Source: Bacteroidota bacterium (GTDB taxonomy: Bacteria > Bacteroidota > Bacteroidia > Bacteroidales > Prolixibacteraceae). Taken from it: a stretch of DNA of 17,664 nucleotides. Below the pieces are notes generated by a model. It was not told where the DNA came from, did no database searches, and saw nothing but the letters and a program-made list of their open reading frames with translations. Both the position numbers and the translations under genes were made by a program. Below are positions 7,059 to 15,958 of the stretch, piece after piece; the first letter of the stretch is position 1; each line of letters starts with the position of its first letter. Location: positions 1-17,664 of the forward strand of contig JAUYEQ010000700.1 in the NCBI GenBank assembly GCA_030691295.1. The letters run 5' to 3'.

Positions 7059-10000
7059 TTAGAAATTCAGGTTTAAACCAAATACAAGTTGCCTGCTTTT
7101 TGGATAGGCAGAATAATCGACACCTGGCGTGAGATTCGTTTTTCTGCGGGTGGAAACTTCAGGATCGAAACCGGAATAATTGGTAAGTATTGCCACATTA
7201 TTGCCGGTTACATAAAACCGCAGGCTCTGAATGTTCAATTTATTTGTCAATGCTGATGGGATTGTATAGCCAACCGACAAGGTATTCAGGCGAAGGAACG
7301 AACCATCTTCAACAGCCCAGTCGGTAAAAACAGCCCTGGCTACATAAGGCGACCACAAGCTCGTGTTGGAATTCATAGCCTCCAGTGTTGCCGGATCGTT
7401 CACCAACAGACCGGTTGCCTGATCAATGTTGTTCCATCTTTCGCCATTCCCCATCATGGTAATCATATTTCTATACTGATACCTTGGCGTTGATTGTGTG
7501 TATTCCACTTTATTGGCGTTGTAAACATCGTTTCCGTAACTCCAGTTTAGCACAGCGGTTAAATCAAAACCATACAGAAAAGCATTTAGGGTGAATCCAC
7601 CTGTGTGCAGAGGATTTGCATCACCAATAATGGTACGATCGTCGATGGTTATTGCATTGGTTTCGCCAACCAGGTTTTTAATTTTCATCATACCAGGCCT
7701 TAAATTACCAACTATTGAGGTTGCATCGGCCACACCTTCTTTTAATATCCAACGGTTTGTTGTTGTATTGTATCCTGTAAAATCAGAAACTTCGTAACTT
7801 CCGTCAGAAACATATCCGTACATTTTCCCAACCGAACCACCATTGGCAATCCAGTAATCATTGCCAATATCAGTCGATGCCCAGCCAGTTTCAGCTCCAA
7901 AGTCTTCCATAATACCGAGCGAGTTGATCTTATTTTTGTTAAAACCAATATTAAAGCTAAGGTTCAAACCAAAGTTTTTCTTATTGATGACCGAACTGTT
8001 AAGGGAAAATTCGAATCCACTGTTTTGCGTTTCTCCCATGTTCCTGAATTGGGTATCGTAACCTGTTCCTGAAACCGGAAATGCAATCAGAAGGTCTTTG
8101 GTAGTATTTAAATAAGTTTCGAAGCTACCTGACAAACGCGATTTAAACAGGGCAAAGTCAAGTCCAAGGTTACGGGTATATGTGGTCTCCCATTTTAACT
8201 CCGGATTTGCCATGGTTTTCGAGGCTGCCCAGAAACTATCGTAACCATTCATCCAGGTTGTGGAACTGGACACAAAAGACTGCGTCATCTGTCCCGATGG
8301 TATTCTGTCATTTCCGGCAGAACCGTAACTTAGCCTAAGCTTCAGGTCATCCAGCCAATGCGATGTTGACTGCATAAAGTTTTCAGCCGAAACCCGCCAT
8401 GCCGCTGCGGCCGATGGGAAATATCCCCAGCGGTTTCCAGCTAAAAATTTGCTGGATCCGTCAGCTCTGAAAGTGGCCGCCAATATATATTTACTCTGGT
8501 AATCGTAGTTTATCCTTCCAAAGAATGAAAGAAGTTTGTCGTCAGGCGAATAAAAATCATCAACAGAATTGGCCTTTCCCTGGTTTGTAAGGCGGAATGC
8601 CTCTCCTGATGTGAATAATTTTGGGAAACCATGCACAACCGAAGTTTGATTCTGCGATTCTGTTATTACAAGTTCCTGACCCAAAAGTAAACGCATGGAG
8701 TGATCTTCGCTCATTAAATTTTTCAGGTCGAAATTCAAAGTGTTTGTATTCCTGATACGCTCCTGAACCGAGTTTCTTAATATAATGGCCGGGTGTCCCT
8801 GATTCTCTGAAGCCGGTGCATTGTTGATGTAATAAGTGGTCAAGCCATAGAAGCGGTTATCATCGTTGATACTATTATCCAACCCAGCTTCAGTCTTGAA
8901 AACCATATCCTTAAACACCTCCCAGGAAAAACTTCCGGCCATGTTATAATTTTTTCGTTTCTGAAAACGATCGTTGTCATAAGTGGCAGTTATCGGGTTC
9001 ACCAGATAACTGGCGATGTCTTCGTCAACCCCATCGGTAGTTAAACCTGACAAAGGCATTGGCGTGTAAGTTATACTGTGTTTTAACCTTGAATCTGCAG
9101 AAGAAGCTTCGTTTTGTTCATTGGCTCCACCTCCGTTGATTTCGGTGTCGGAATATCGCATTGTGAAAGCAAGTTCGACTTTGTCATTTGCTTTGTGGTT
9201 CATTTTCAGCGAAAGGTTGTCCCGCTTGAAATCGGAACCGATCATGATGGCCTTGTCTTTAAGGTGCGCGTAGTTAAAGGCATACGAAAACTTCTCTGTT
9301 CCACCCCTGATACCAATATCATGGTTAAAAACCTCACCTGTACGTCCATAAATTTGTTCCTGCCAGTTATTCATTGGCTGTCCGGCAAACAAATCCATGT
9401 CCTGGTAAGGTCCGAAGAATTTAGTGTAAGTGTCCAGTCTGTCGCCGCCGTATCTTAACATTGCATATTCATATTGCCACTTTACATAGTATTCAGGATC
9501 AAGAACGTCCAGCTTATTCGCAATTTTTTTCAAACTGAAGTAAGAGTTGTAGCTTACAGAGACTTTTCCGGCCTGCCCGCTTTTGGTAGTAATTATTATT
9601 ACTCCGTTAGCGCCACGGGATCCATAAATAGCGGTCGAAGAAGCATCTTTCAGCACATCAATCGACTGAATTTCGGAAGGAGAAATTTGCGAAATGCTTC
9701 CTACCGGAAATCCATCAACAATGTAAAGCGGCGCGTTGTCCTGGGTAATTGAACCGCCACCGCGAACGCGGATTTTAATTTCAGCATCAGGCGAACCTTC
9801 GGTGGCAGTAATCTGCACTCCGGCAAGTTTTCCGGTAATGGCTTCTGCAGCGCTTGATACAGGAATCGCCCGCAAATCGTCACCTTGTACCGAAGCAACT
9901 GATCCGGTAATATCACGTTTTTTTACCGTTCCATAACCAATTGCTACCACTTCGTCCAGTTCGTGTGTATCAGTCAGAAGAGCAACATTGAGGTTTGTAC

Positions 10001-10307
10001 GGCCATTTACCGGAATATCCTGAGCAGCATAGCCAATAAAAGAGAATGATAATGTAGCACTCGACGGAACACTGATTGTATAATCACCGTCAAAATTTGA
10101 AATAACTCCGGTAGTGGTACCCTTTACCACAACATTGGCACCCGGAATACCTTCTTTGGTCTGGAAATCAATCACTTTACCTTTAACAGTAATATTCTGG
10201 GCAAAAACCACAGAACCAACTGTTAAAAATAGACCCAGCACAAGAATTACTGCGCGGAAGCAAAATTTACGCAGCCGTTTTTGTTTTGCATGTTTAAAGT
10301 CTGTCAT
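7059..10307 (-). CDS. SusC/RagA family TonB-dependent outer-membrane transporter
   Basis: Outer-membrane channel that imports SusD-bound oligosaccharide with TonB energy. The signal peptide covers about residues 1-37 and ends VVFAQ. A carboxypeptidase-D regulatory-like domain follows (about 39-112: 'VKGKVID', 'IPGANVVVKGTTTG', 'SNFDGDYTISV'). The SusC signature DEVVAIGYGTVKKRDITGS lies at 118-136. The plug domain includes 'LAGVQIT', 'IRVRGGGSI', 'LYIVDGFPVG' (194-203) and 'STAIYGSRGANGVIIITTKS' (224-243). The rest is beta-barrel, with typical phrases such as 'NWQEQIYGRTGEVFNHDIGI' and 'PELKWETTYTRNLGLDFALF', ending in LVFGLNLNF with a terminal phenylalanine. The 1082-residue length is normal. 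A 34-residue membrane-peptide ORF ends 29 bp upstream, and the paired direct repeat lies about 223 bp upstream of its start. Confidence 0.97.
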   Translation of the reverse strand: MTDFKHAKQKRLRKFCFRAVILVLGLFLTVGSVVFAQNITVKGKVIDFQTKEGIPGANVVVKGTTTGVISNFDGDYTISVPSSATLSFSFIGYAAQDIPVNGRTNLNVALLTDTHELDEVVAIGYGTVKKRDITGSVASVQGDDLRAIPVSSAAEAITGKLAGVQITATEGSPDAEIKIRVRGGGSITQDNAPLYIVDGFPVGSISQISPSEIQSIDVLKDASSTAIYGSRGANGVIIITTKSGQAGKVSVSYNSYFSLKKIANKLDVLDPEYYVKWQYEYAMLRYGGDRLDTYTKFFGPYQDMDLFAGQPMNNWQEQIYGRTGEVFNHDIGIRGGTEKFSYAFNYAHLKDKAIMIGSDFKRDNLSLKMNHKANDKVELAFTMRYSDTEINGGGANEQNEASSADSRLKHSITYTPMPLSGLTTDGVDEDIASYLVNPITATYDNDRFQKRKNYNMAGSFSWEVFKDMVFKTEAGLDNSINDDNRFYGLTTYYINNAPASENQGHPAIILRNSVQERIRNTNTLNFDLKNLMSEDHSMRLLLGQELVITESQNQTSVVHGFPKLFTSGEAFRLTNQGKANSVDDFYSPDDKLLSFFGRINYDYQSKYILAATFRADGSSKFLAGNRWGYFPSAAAAWRVSAENFMQSTSHWLDDLKLRLSYGSAGNDRIPSGQMTQSFVSSSTTWMNGYDSFWAASKTMANPELKWETTYTRNLGLDFALFKSRLSGSFETYLNTTKDLLIAFPVSGTGYDTQFRNMGETQNSGFEFSLNSSVINKKNFGLNLSFNIGFNKNKINSLGIMEDFGAETGWASTDIGNDYWIANGGSVGKMYGYVSDGSYEVSDFTGYNTTTNRWILKEGVADATSIVGNLRPGMMKIKNLVGETNAITIDDRTIIGDANPLHTGGFTLNAFLYGFDLTAVLNWSYGNDVYNANKVEYTQSTPRYQYRNMITMMGNGERWNNIDQATGLLVNDPATLEAMNSNTSLWSPYVARAVFTDWAVEDGSFLRLNTLSVGYTIPSALTNKLNIQSLRFYVTGNNVAILTNYSGFDPEVSTRRKTNLTPGVDYSAYPKSRQLVFGLNLNF

Positions 10308-10336
10308 AACTTTCAGATTTGGTTATCGTTTTAGAA

Positions 10337-10441
10337 TCATAAACTTGTAATAATCAGTAATGTCAGGATTGCGGCAAGGAGGATCGTTAAAAGAACGATT
10401 ATCCATGAAACCTGCTTAAGTTTTTTAACTGTTTTTTCCAT
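10337..10441 (-). CDS. Small single-membrane-segment protein (34 aa) leading the susC transcript
   Basis: Unrecognised small ORF. The ATG is at 10441-10439 and the TGA at 10339-10337. The protein starts MEKTVKKLKQVSW, with four lysines before a run of about 21 uncharged, mostly aliphatic residues (I, L, V, A, T) that reaches the C-terminus. This is a textbook positively charged N-region plus one membrane helix, with the N-terminus predicted inside. It lies on the same strand as susC, ends 29 bp before the susC start, and begins about 89 bp after the paired direct repeat, so it would be the first gene on the induced transcript. No Shine-Dalgarno is visible, as is usual here. It could be a translated small membrane protein, a leader peptide, or a chance ORF. 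The charge and hydrophobicity pattern argues against chance but does not prove expression. Confidence 0.5.
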   Translation of the reverse strand: MEKTVKKLKQVSWIIVLLTILLAAILTLLIITSL

Positions 10442-10529
10442 GTCATAGTTGATTGGCAATTCGTTGAGTAAAATTACTGCAATGTTTACCCATAAACCTT
10501 CGAATTCATATCAGGAAGGAAGGACATAC

Positions 10530-10565
10530 GTACCAAAAGCGGGTTATATGTACCAAAATGTGGGG
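10530..10565 (-). promoter_or_regulatory. Paired direct repeat with 20-bp period, putative HTCS site for the susC operon
   Basis: On the + strand, gtaccaaaagcggg (10530-10543) is followed exactly 20 bp later by gtaccaaaatgtgggg (10550-10565). In gene sense the units read CCCaCaTTTTGGTAC and CCCGCTTTTGGTAC. The same two-unit layout with identical spacing occurs upstream of the GH105 gene (335-370). The site lies 89 bp upstream of the small membrane ORF and 223 bp upstream of susC. Activation by the HTCS encoded at 11791-15903 is inferred from proximity, from that protein's AraC-type domain and from the shared motif. Confidence 0.55.
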
Positions 10566-10590
10566 AAAGAAAACAACGCGTAACATTAGT

Positions 10591-10617
10591 CAAAGTCTTT
10601 GGAGAACTTCGACTTTG
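10591..10617 (-). other. Short inverted repeat downstream of the methyltransferase remnant
   Basis: caaagtc (10591-10597) and gactttg (10611-10617) are perfect 7-bp arms around a 13-nt spacer. The repeat lies about 30 bp beyond the stop codon of the methyltransferase remnant, in its direction of transcription, and just before the paired direct repeat of the susC promoter. It could end the incoming transcript, but no strong T-run follows, so a terminator call is weak. Confidence 0.3.
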
Positions 10618-10647
10618 GTAAAGTTTGAGATACGTGTGATATTTATA

Positions 10648-10877
10648 TTATGGGTTGGCTAAGCCTATTTCTTTTTCGGCCTTCGAACTTGGCTTTTTTA
10701 CCTTATGAAGATCAATATTTGACAATGCCTTAGCAACATGCCACATTAATAATGGTGGAACCGCATTACCAATAGCTCTGTATTGCCTATTTTCAGATAC
10801 AACATCAAATCTGAAAGTTTTAGGAATGACTGGATATCAACAGCGTCCATTGGTTGTAAATCTCCTATATTGTCCAT
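10648..10877 (-). pseudogene. 3' remnant of a DNA cytosine-5 methyltransferase, frameshifted
   Basis: About 76 codons of C-terminal methyltransferase sequence remain, split over two frames. From the ATG at 10877 the first frame reads DLQPMDAVDIQSF, matching the 'LTPREAARIQ.FP' segment (motif IX region) of C5 methyltransferases. Near 10822-10826 the frame must shift by one base (a C appears to be missing in TTCCTAAA). It then reads PKTFRFDVVSENRQ and YRAIGNAVPPLLMWHVAKAL, the motif X region with its IGNAVPP hallmark, and ends ...GLANP at 10648. The cofactor site, the PC catalytic motif and the target-recognition region are all absent, so it cannot methylate DNA. Its ATG overlaps the dinD stop codon (TAATG). 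It is most simply a decayed end of a restriction-modification gene brought in or left behind with dinD. Confidence 0.8.
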
Positions 10878-11737
10878 TAACTACTTTTTTTCTTTTCTTG
10901 AATTTTCTTCACTTCTTTCAAAATCTTTTTCTCTTCGCTTTCCAATCTTCTTTCTACTTTTTTCACATCTTCGGCAGGTGGAAGTTGTTCTGGTTTTACA
11001 CCTCTGTTGTGAAGTATTTTTCTGACAGCTAAGTTATTTTCAATGTGTTCTTTTGTAATTTGAGCATCACCTTTCAAATCTTTGTCCACAACATTATGGC
11101 TTGTAAGTTCAGTTGCAAAGTCTTTAGCTTTTATTGTCAATGTTGGAAGAAAATCTGCTAATGGACGATTTGCAGGAACTTGTAAAATTCGTTTCATATC
11201 ATTGGTGGTTCTGCCTCCAAACAAAGCTTGATCGCCTTTCGAGCGAATGATTGCAAAACTCTTATTATCAATGCCTCTTTCAAAAATAATTCCTGACAGC
11301 TTCTTTTCTGATTGTGAAAGTTTTTCACGAGCTGTAACTCTTGCAATATCTAATAATCTTTTTTCTATTATTTCTTGCTTTCGAGTTTGTACTGCAAAAT
11401 AGGTTTGAGCAAAAGCAATTTCAGACTTTGTAGTTGCATCACCATTTTGAGCAATAAGGTAGCACGCATATCTAGTGAGTGCAATATCTTCAACTGGTTT
11501 TTGTGCACCACTTCCAATTTCAACCATTTTGCTGAATTCGGCAAAATGGTTTTTGACTTCTTCTCTTGCTTGTTCACAAGATTTTTGAGCTTTGTCAATT
11601 ACGTTCTTAAAATTCCGCCATTGCGAATAACCAAGAATTAATTGGAGTTCCCTTGCACTCCAACACTCAACGCCTTCAAAGTAGTAACAAGCGTCTTCAA
11701 ACCTATTAAAAAGTTCCACTATATACTCTTTTTCCAT
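10877..11737 (-). CDS. dinD: DNA damage-inducible protein D (DinD) homologue
   Basis: DinD family protein, 286 residues, close to the usual size. The start is the ATG at 11737. Conserved blocks match the E. coli protein: CWSARELQLILGYSQWRNF (about 25-43) in a Bro-N-like N-terminal region, FSKMVEIGSGAQKPVEDI (68-85), RYACYLIAQNGD (89-100) and QTYFAVQTRKQEI (111-123). The C-terminus is strongly charged and probably helical (KKVERRLESEEKKILKEVKK). E. coli DinD is SOS-induced and is reported to modulate RecA filaments; its role in Bacteroidota is not established. The gene interrupts the expected regulator-susC neighbourhood, looks more AT-rich than its neighbours, and is directly followed by a methyltransferase remnant. 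Acquisition in a defence-type or mobile segment is therefore likely. No LexA-type operator could be identified with confidence. Confidence 0.88.
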   Translation of the reverse strand: MEKEYIVELFNRFEDACYYFEGVECWSARELQLILGYSQWRNFKNVIDKAQKSCEQAREEVKNHFAEFSKMVEIGSGAQKPVEDIALTRYACYLIAQNGDATTKSEIAFAQTYFAVQTRKQEIIEKRLLDIARVTAREKLSQSEKKLSGIIFERGIDNKSFAIIRSKGDQALFGGRTTNDMKRILQVPANRPLADFLPTLTIKAKDFATELTSHNVVDKDLKGDAQITKEHIENNLAVRKILHNRGVKPEQLPPAEDVKKVERRLESEEKKILKEVKKIQEKKKSS

Positions 11738-11790
11738 TGTACATTATTTTTGAAATACAACCGTAATGGCATTTTTAAATCACTTTCCAA

Positions 11791-14700
11791 TTATACCTCT
11801 GCATGTTTGTCCACATATTCAGAAGCGCTCATGCCAAATTCCTGTTTAAAACATTTGCGAAAATGAGAAAAATCTTTAAAACCAACGGCATAAGCCACTT
11901 CCGACACATTCAGTTTTTTCTGCACCAACATTTGTGCTGCTCTTTTCAGTCGGATGTTCCGTACGAATTCTTTCACAGTCATTTCGGTAAGCGCATTGAG
12001 TTTGCGGTACAACTGCATCCTGCTGACTCCAATTTCGGAGGCTAACAGCTCAACGTCAAGATCAGGATTGGCAATATTGTTTTCAACCACTTCAATAGCT
12101 TTTCTAAGGAATCGTTCATCCGGCGAGCTCAGAATAATGTTTCGGGGCTGTAGCAGCATTTCACCGGTGTATTTTTGTTTCAGCGACTGGCGGACTGAAA
12201 GTATATTCTCAATTTTTGTTTGCAGAATCACCAAATCAAAAGGTTTGGTAATGTAATCGTCGGCTCCGTGACTCAATCCTTCAATTTCGTGCTCGCGCGA
12301 TCCGAGAGCGGTAACCAAAATGATAGGAATATGCGAGGTCCGCTCGTCTTTCCGTATCTTCCGGCAGAATTCGAAGCCGTCCATATCGGGCATCATTACA
12401 TCGCTGATAATAATATCGGGAATGGTTTTCAAAGCAATATCCCAACCTTCCAACCCGTTCCCGGCTTCCAGAACATGGTAACTGGCCGAAAAATGCGATT
12501 TAATAAAGTAACGGACATCAGCATTGTCATCAACCAAAAGCATAATTTTTTGACCTGAAATTATTTGTTCCCCGCTTTGCTCTTCGGCATTGGTAAGAAC
12601 ATGTTCGTTTTCTCCCTTTTCGTCACCATGAACGTGTTCCGCCGATATTGCATTTTGAAGTTCCTGATAGGGAAGTTGAACAGTGAACTTTGCTCCTTTT
12701 CCAGGCTTGCTAAATACAAATATTTTTCCGTTGTGCAATTTTACAAGTTCTTTTGTCAAAGCAAGGCCAATTCCGGTTCCTGACTGTTTTCCCTGTTCAT
12801 CGACCTGAAAAAAACGGGTAAATATTTTATTCAGATTCGATTCTGAAATCCCGATACCGGTGTCTTTCACAGTAATTTCAATGATTCTTTTATCCGGTGA
12901 ATTACCCAATTGTTCATTCTCATCCGAATCAAATACCAGCGAAAGGTTGACAGCTATTTTTCCACCCTTTCCACTAAATTTAAATGCATTAGAAAGCAGG
13001 TTGTTCATGATTTTGGCAACCTTATCGGCATCGAAACTGGTTACGATCTCTTTTTTAAGTGAATTGAATTTTAACTCTATTTCCTTTTCTTCGGCATATT
13101 TTCCGAATGATTCAACAATCTCCGAAATATACGAAACCAAATCACCGCGCGACAAATTCAATTTCAGGTTGCCTGTTTCCATTTTCCTGAAATCAAGCAA
13201 CTGATTGATCAACTGATGTAACTGGCTTGCATTTCGGTGCATCACTTCCAGATGTCCCTTTATTTCAGGTTCAGGAATGGTATTGTTCCTTAATTTTTCG
13301 AGCGGCCCGAGAATAAGTGTAAGCGGAGTGCGTATTTCGTGCGAAATATTGGTGTAAAAGCGCAATTTCATCATGTCCAGTTCATGAATTTTTTTTGTAT
13401 TCATGCGTTCAAGTACCAAATCGTTCTTTAGCTTTTCCTTGTTCAGCAGGAAAATGATCAACATGTACAAAAGTCCAAAAACGGTAATGAAAATCAATAA
13501 CCTGAACCACCAGGTTTCCCAGTATGGTGGCAACACGTTAATTATCAGCGCAGGACCGGAATTGCTTTCCTGACGATCGATCGAAACGGTTTTCACACGA
13601 AAGGTATATTCACCGGGGTCGAGATTGGTGTAAGTTGCCGACCGGCTCAACGAAGGTTCGTTCCAATCTTTATCGAAACCTTCAAGGAAATACGAATATT
13701 GTATGCCAAGGCTGTTGGCATAATCGAATGATGCAAAATCGAGCGTAATCGAATTCTGATCGTATTTTAGGTTAATTCTCTCGGTTTCAGAAATGCTTTT
13801 GGTTAAAATGTCTTTTTTATGGTCGCCAATTTTCACCGATTTATTGAATATTTTCAGGTCGGTAAGTACAATCGGTGCAAAATAATCGCCCGATTTAATT
13901 TTCGTCGGATTAAATATATTAAAGCCGGAAATACCGCCAAAAAGCAATTCTCCATCAGGAGTTTTATAAGCGGCTCCATAGGTAAACTGATTGTTCTGGA
14001 AGCCGTTTTTAAGTGAATAATTGTGAAAGCGCTCCGTTTCAGGATCAAACTTCGAAAGCCCGTTGGTGGTGCTGATCCACAAAAAATGTTCATTATCTTC
14101 AAGTATTGCAAGTGTCTGGTTATTAGCCAATCCGTTTTTTTCTGTGTAATACCTGATGATTCCCTTTTCTTTTGAATATAGGGCAATCCCGTTGTTAAGC
14201 GTTGCCAGCCAAAAGCGTTTTTTCGAATCCTGAAGCATGTAACGAGTCGTTTCATTTACCCTGACAACGTCCTCGTTTTTTGGATTATAAATAATGAGAT
14301 TTTCTGAGCCAATCCACAGACACCCTTCATCGTCTTCTGAAAGCCAATTCACCTGTTCGCCGTCAACCAGATTTCCGTGATGAATAAACGAATTGGTTGC
14401 AGGATCAAATTTATCCAATCCACTGCCGGTTCCCGCCCAGATCTGTTTTTCACTATCGCGAAGCAAAGCCCAAACCCGGTTATCTGAAAGACTTGCCGGA
14501 TCATTCGGATTATTTATGTAGTGCCTGAAAGTTCCGGTTTGAAGATTCATCACATCAATTCCACCCAAAAAAGTACCGATCCAAAGATTGTTTTTACCGT
14601 CATCGAGCAATGCCTTGATGCAATTGCTCGACAATGAATTTGGATTTCCGGGTTGCGGCATAAGGTATTTGAACCGGCCTGTTTTACGGTCCAGAATATT

Positions 14701-15903
14701 GATGCCGCCGCTTTCAGTCCCAGCCCAGATATCGCCTTTACGATCCATCCAGAAAGCAAAAATTTCGCTGCTGTTCAAATATCGGTTGTCACCCTTCATC
14801 GATTTATAACCCAGAATATTTTGCCTTTCTTCGATCAGGAAATTGATTCCGTTGCGCGTACCAATCCAAACATCACCTTTCACATCGTGCAAAATATACT
14901 GTATCGAGTTATTCACCAAGCTTTTAGGTTCTCTTTCATCGTGATAATAAAAAGCGGTAGTACCTTTATTCTTTTCAAATACATACAATCCACCCCTCGT
15001 TCCAATCCAGTATTTCCCGTTGCGGTCTTTTGCCACTGCCCTGACGGTGAGACTTCTGTCGTTGTTGCGGTCTATCACAACCTGTTTTATCTCAAGGGTA
15101 TTCGGATTAATCGTAAATAATCCGTTGGCATATGTTCCAACCCAAATTGTGCCATCATCATCTTTGTATATTGTCCATATCTCCTGGTTTGATGAGAAGT
15201 TCTGCGGAAGATTAATTTTCTGAACCTGATTCTCTTTCTGATTGTAAATATATAGGCCGTCATTCGTTCCTATCCAGATTTTTCCAGACTGATCGGTTTG
15301 TAACACGCGGAAATACGTTGTGAAATTCGCCCTGTTGGAAGGTTTTATTTCAATGAGGCTGGCTTCATTTTCCATCCTGAAAAGTTGGGTTTCCGTGCCA
15401 ATATATATATTTCCGGCGAGATCTTCATGCACCGAAGTAACTGAAGCATCGCGCAGAACTGCATTATTTCCGGAATAAAAAAGATGCTTGAAATTTTCCT
15501 TTTCACGGTTGAATTTGTTGAGCCCGCCATTTTCGGTACCAACCCAAATCTGGCCTTTGCTATCTTCAAAAATAGTTCTTACCAGATTGCCTTTTAAGCT
15601 GGTAGTATCTTCAGCATTGTTTTTGAAAACGGTAAACTTATAGCCATCGAAACGGCAAACGCCCTGAGAAGTACCAACCCATATCCATCCTTTTTTGTCC
15701 TGTAAAATGGAATGAATCTGGTTATTGGAAAGTCCGTGTTCCTGCGAATAGAAATCGAAATTCAGGTTATTAACAGCATCGATTCCGGAAGATTTTGCAG
15801 CGATAAGAAGGAACAAAAAAGAACACAGCAGAAGCACATTTATTTTGTATTTCCTAAAGAATAAAGGCCTGTAGCCAATTACTGTGTTTTTATCTGCGAT
15901 CAT
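11791..15903 (-). CDS. Hybrid two-component system regulator (HTCS) of the pectin locus
   Basis: Single-protein sensor and transcription activator, 1370 residues. An N-terminal hydrophobic segment (about 21-37) exports the sensor. I count 14 propeller repeats of the 'W(V/I)GT..GL' type between about 75 and 660, which fits two seven-bladed propellers. A Y_Y_Y-type domain follows (about 690-790, 'YSYFLEGFDKDWNE', 'YTNLDPGEYTFRVK'), then a membrane helix at about 799-820. The kinase core has TNISHEIRTP with phospho-acceptor His855, the N-box NNLLSNAFKFS (967-977), DTGIGIS (1014-1020) and GTGIGLAL. The receiver domain has LLVDD (1122-1126), phospho-acceptor Asp1168 in ISDVMMPDMDG, Thr1198 and Lys1220 in TKPF. 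The C-terminal AraC-type DNA-binding region (about 1270-1365) includes GVSRMQLYRKL and VGFKDFSHFRKCFKQEFG. All key residues are intact. It probably recognises the two direct-repeat sites in this window. Confidence 0.97.
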   Translation of the reverse strand: MIADKNTVIGYRPLFFRKYKINVLLLCSFLFLLIAAKSSGIDAVNNLNFDFYSQEHGLSNNQIHSILQDKKGWIWVGTSQGVCRFDGYKFTVFKNNAEDTTSLKGNLVRTIFEDSKGQIWVGTENGGLNKFNREKENFKHLFYSGNNAVLRDASVTSVHEDLAGNIYIGTETQLFRMENEASLIEIKPSNRANFTTYFRVLQTDQSGKIWIGTNDGLYIYNQKENQVQKINLPQNFSSNQEIWTIYKDDDGTIWVGTYANGLFTINPNTLEIKQVVIDRNNDRSLTVRAVAKDRNGKYWIGTRGGLYVFEKNKGTTAFYYHDEREPKSLVNNSIQYILHDVKGDVWIGTRNGINFLIEERQNILGYKSMKGDNRYLNSSEIFAFWMDRKGDIWAGTESGGINILDRKTGRFKYLMPQPGNPNSLSSNCIKALLDDGKNNLWIGTFLGGIDVMNLQTGTFRHYINNPNDPASLSDNRVWALLRDSEKQIWAGTGSGLDKFDPATNSFIHHGNLVDGEQVNWLSEDDEGCLWIGSENLIIYNPKNEDVVRVNETTRYMLQDSKKRFWLATLNNGIALYSKEKGIIRYYTEKNGLANNQTLAILEDNEHFLWISTTNGLSKFDPETERFHNYSLKNGFQNNQFTYGAAYKTPDGELLFGGISGFNIFNPTKIKSGDYFAPIVLTDLKIFNKSVKIGDHKKDILTKSISETERINLKYDQNSITLDFASFDYANSLGIQYSYFLEGFDKDWNEPSLSRSATYTNLDPGEYTFRVKTVSIDRQESNSGPALIINVLPPYWETWWFRLLIFITVFGLLYMLIIFLLNKEKLKNDLVLERMNTKKIHELDMMKLRFYTNISHEIRTPLTLILGPLEKLRNNTIPEPEIKGHLEVMHRNASQLHQLINQLLDFRKMETGNLKLNLSRGDLVSYISEIVESFGKYAEEKEIELKFNSLKKEIVTSFDADKVAKIMNNLLSNAFKFSGKGGKIAVNLSLVFDSDENEQLGNSPDKRIIEITVKDTGIGISESNLNKIFTRFFQVDEQGKQSGTGIGLALTKELVKLHNGKIFVFSKPGKGAKFTVQLPYQELQNAISAEHVHGDEKGENEHVLTNAEEQSGEQIISGQKIMLLVDDNADVRYFIKSHFSASYHVLEAGNGLEGWDIALKTIPDIIISDVMMPDMDGFEFCRKIRKDERTSHIPIILVTALGSREHEIEGLSHGADDYITKPFDLVILQTKIENILSVRQSLKQKYTGEMLLQPRNIILSSPDERFLRKAIEVVENNIANPDLDVELLASEIGVSRMQLYRKLNALTEMTVKEFVRNIRLKRAAQMLVQKKLNVSEVAYAVGFKDFSHFRKCFKQEFGMSASEYVDKHAEV

Positions 15904-15958
15904 AATTTCAGAAGCTTTCAGCAGTCGGTTAAATTACAATCTTTTGTCTGATTTGATC

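Noticed and set aside
10308..10530. Search for a TTTG / TAnnTTTG promoter pair upstream of susC
   Set aside because: No pair with proper spacing could be identified with confidence.
11745..11757. TATTT-CAA-AAATA palindrome just upstream of dinD as a LexA-type operator
   Set aside because: Short, AT-only arms in an AT-rich spacer; no match to a known SOS box that I can defend.
14653..15120. 155-codon + strand frame inside the HTCS gene
   Set aside because: Antisense shadow of the propeller repeats.
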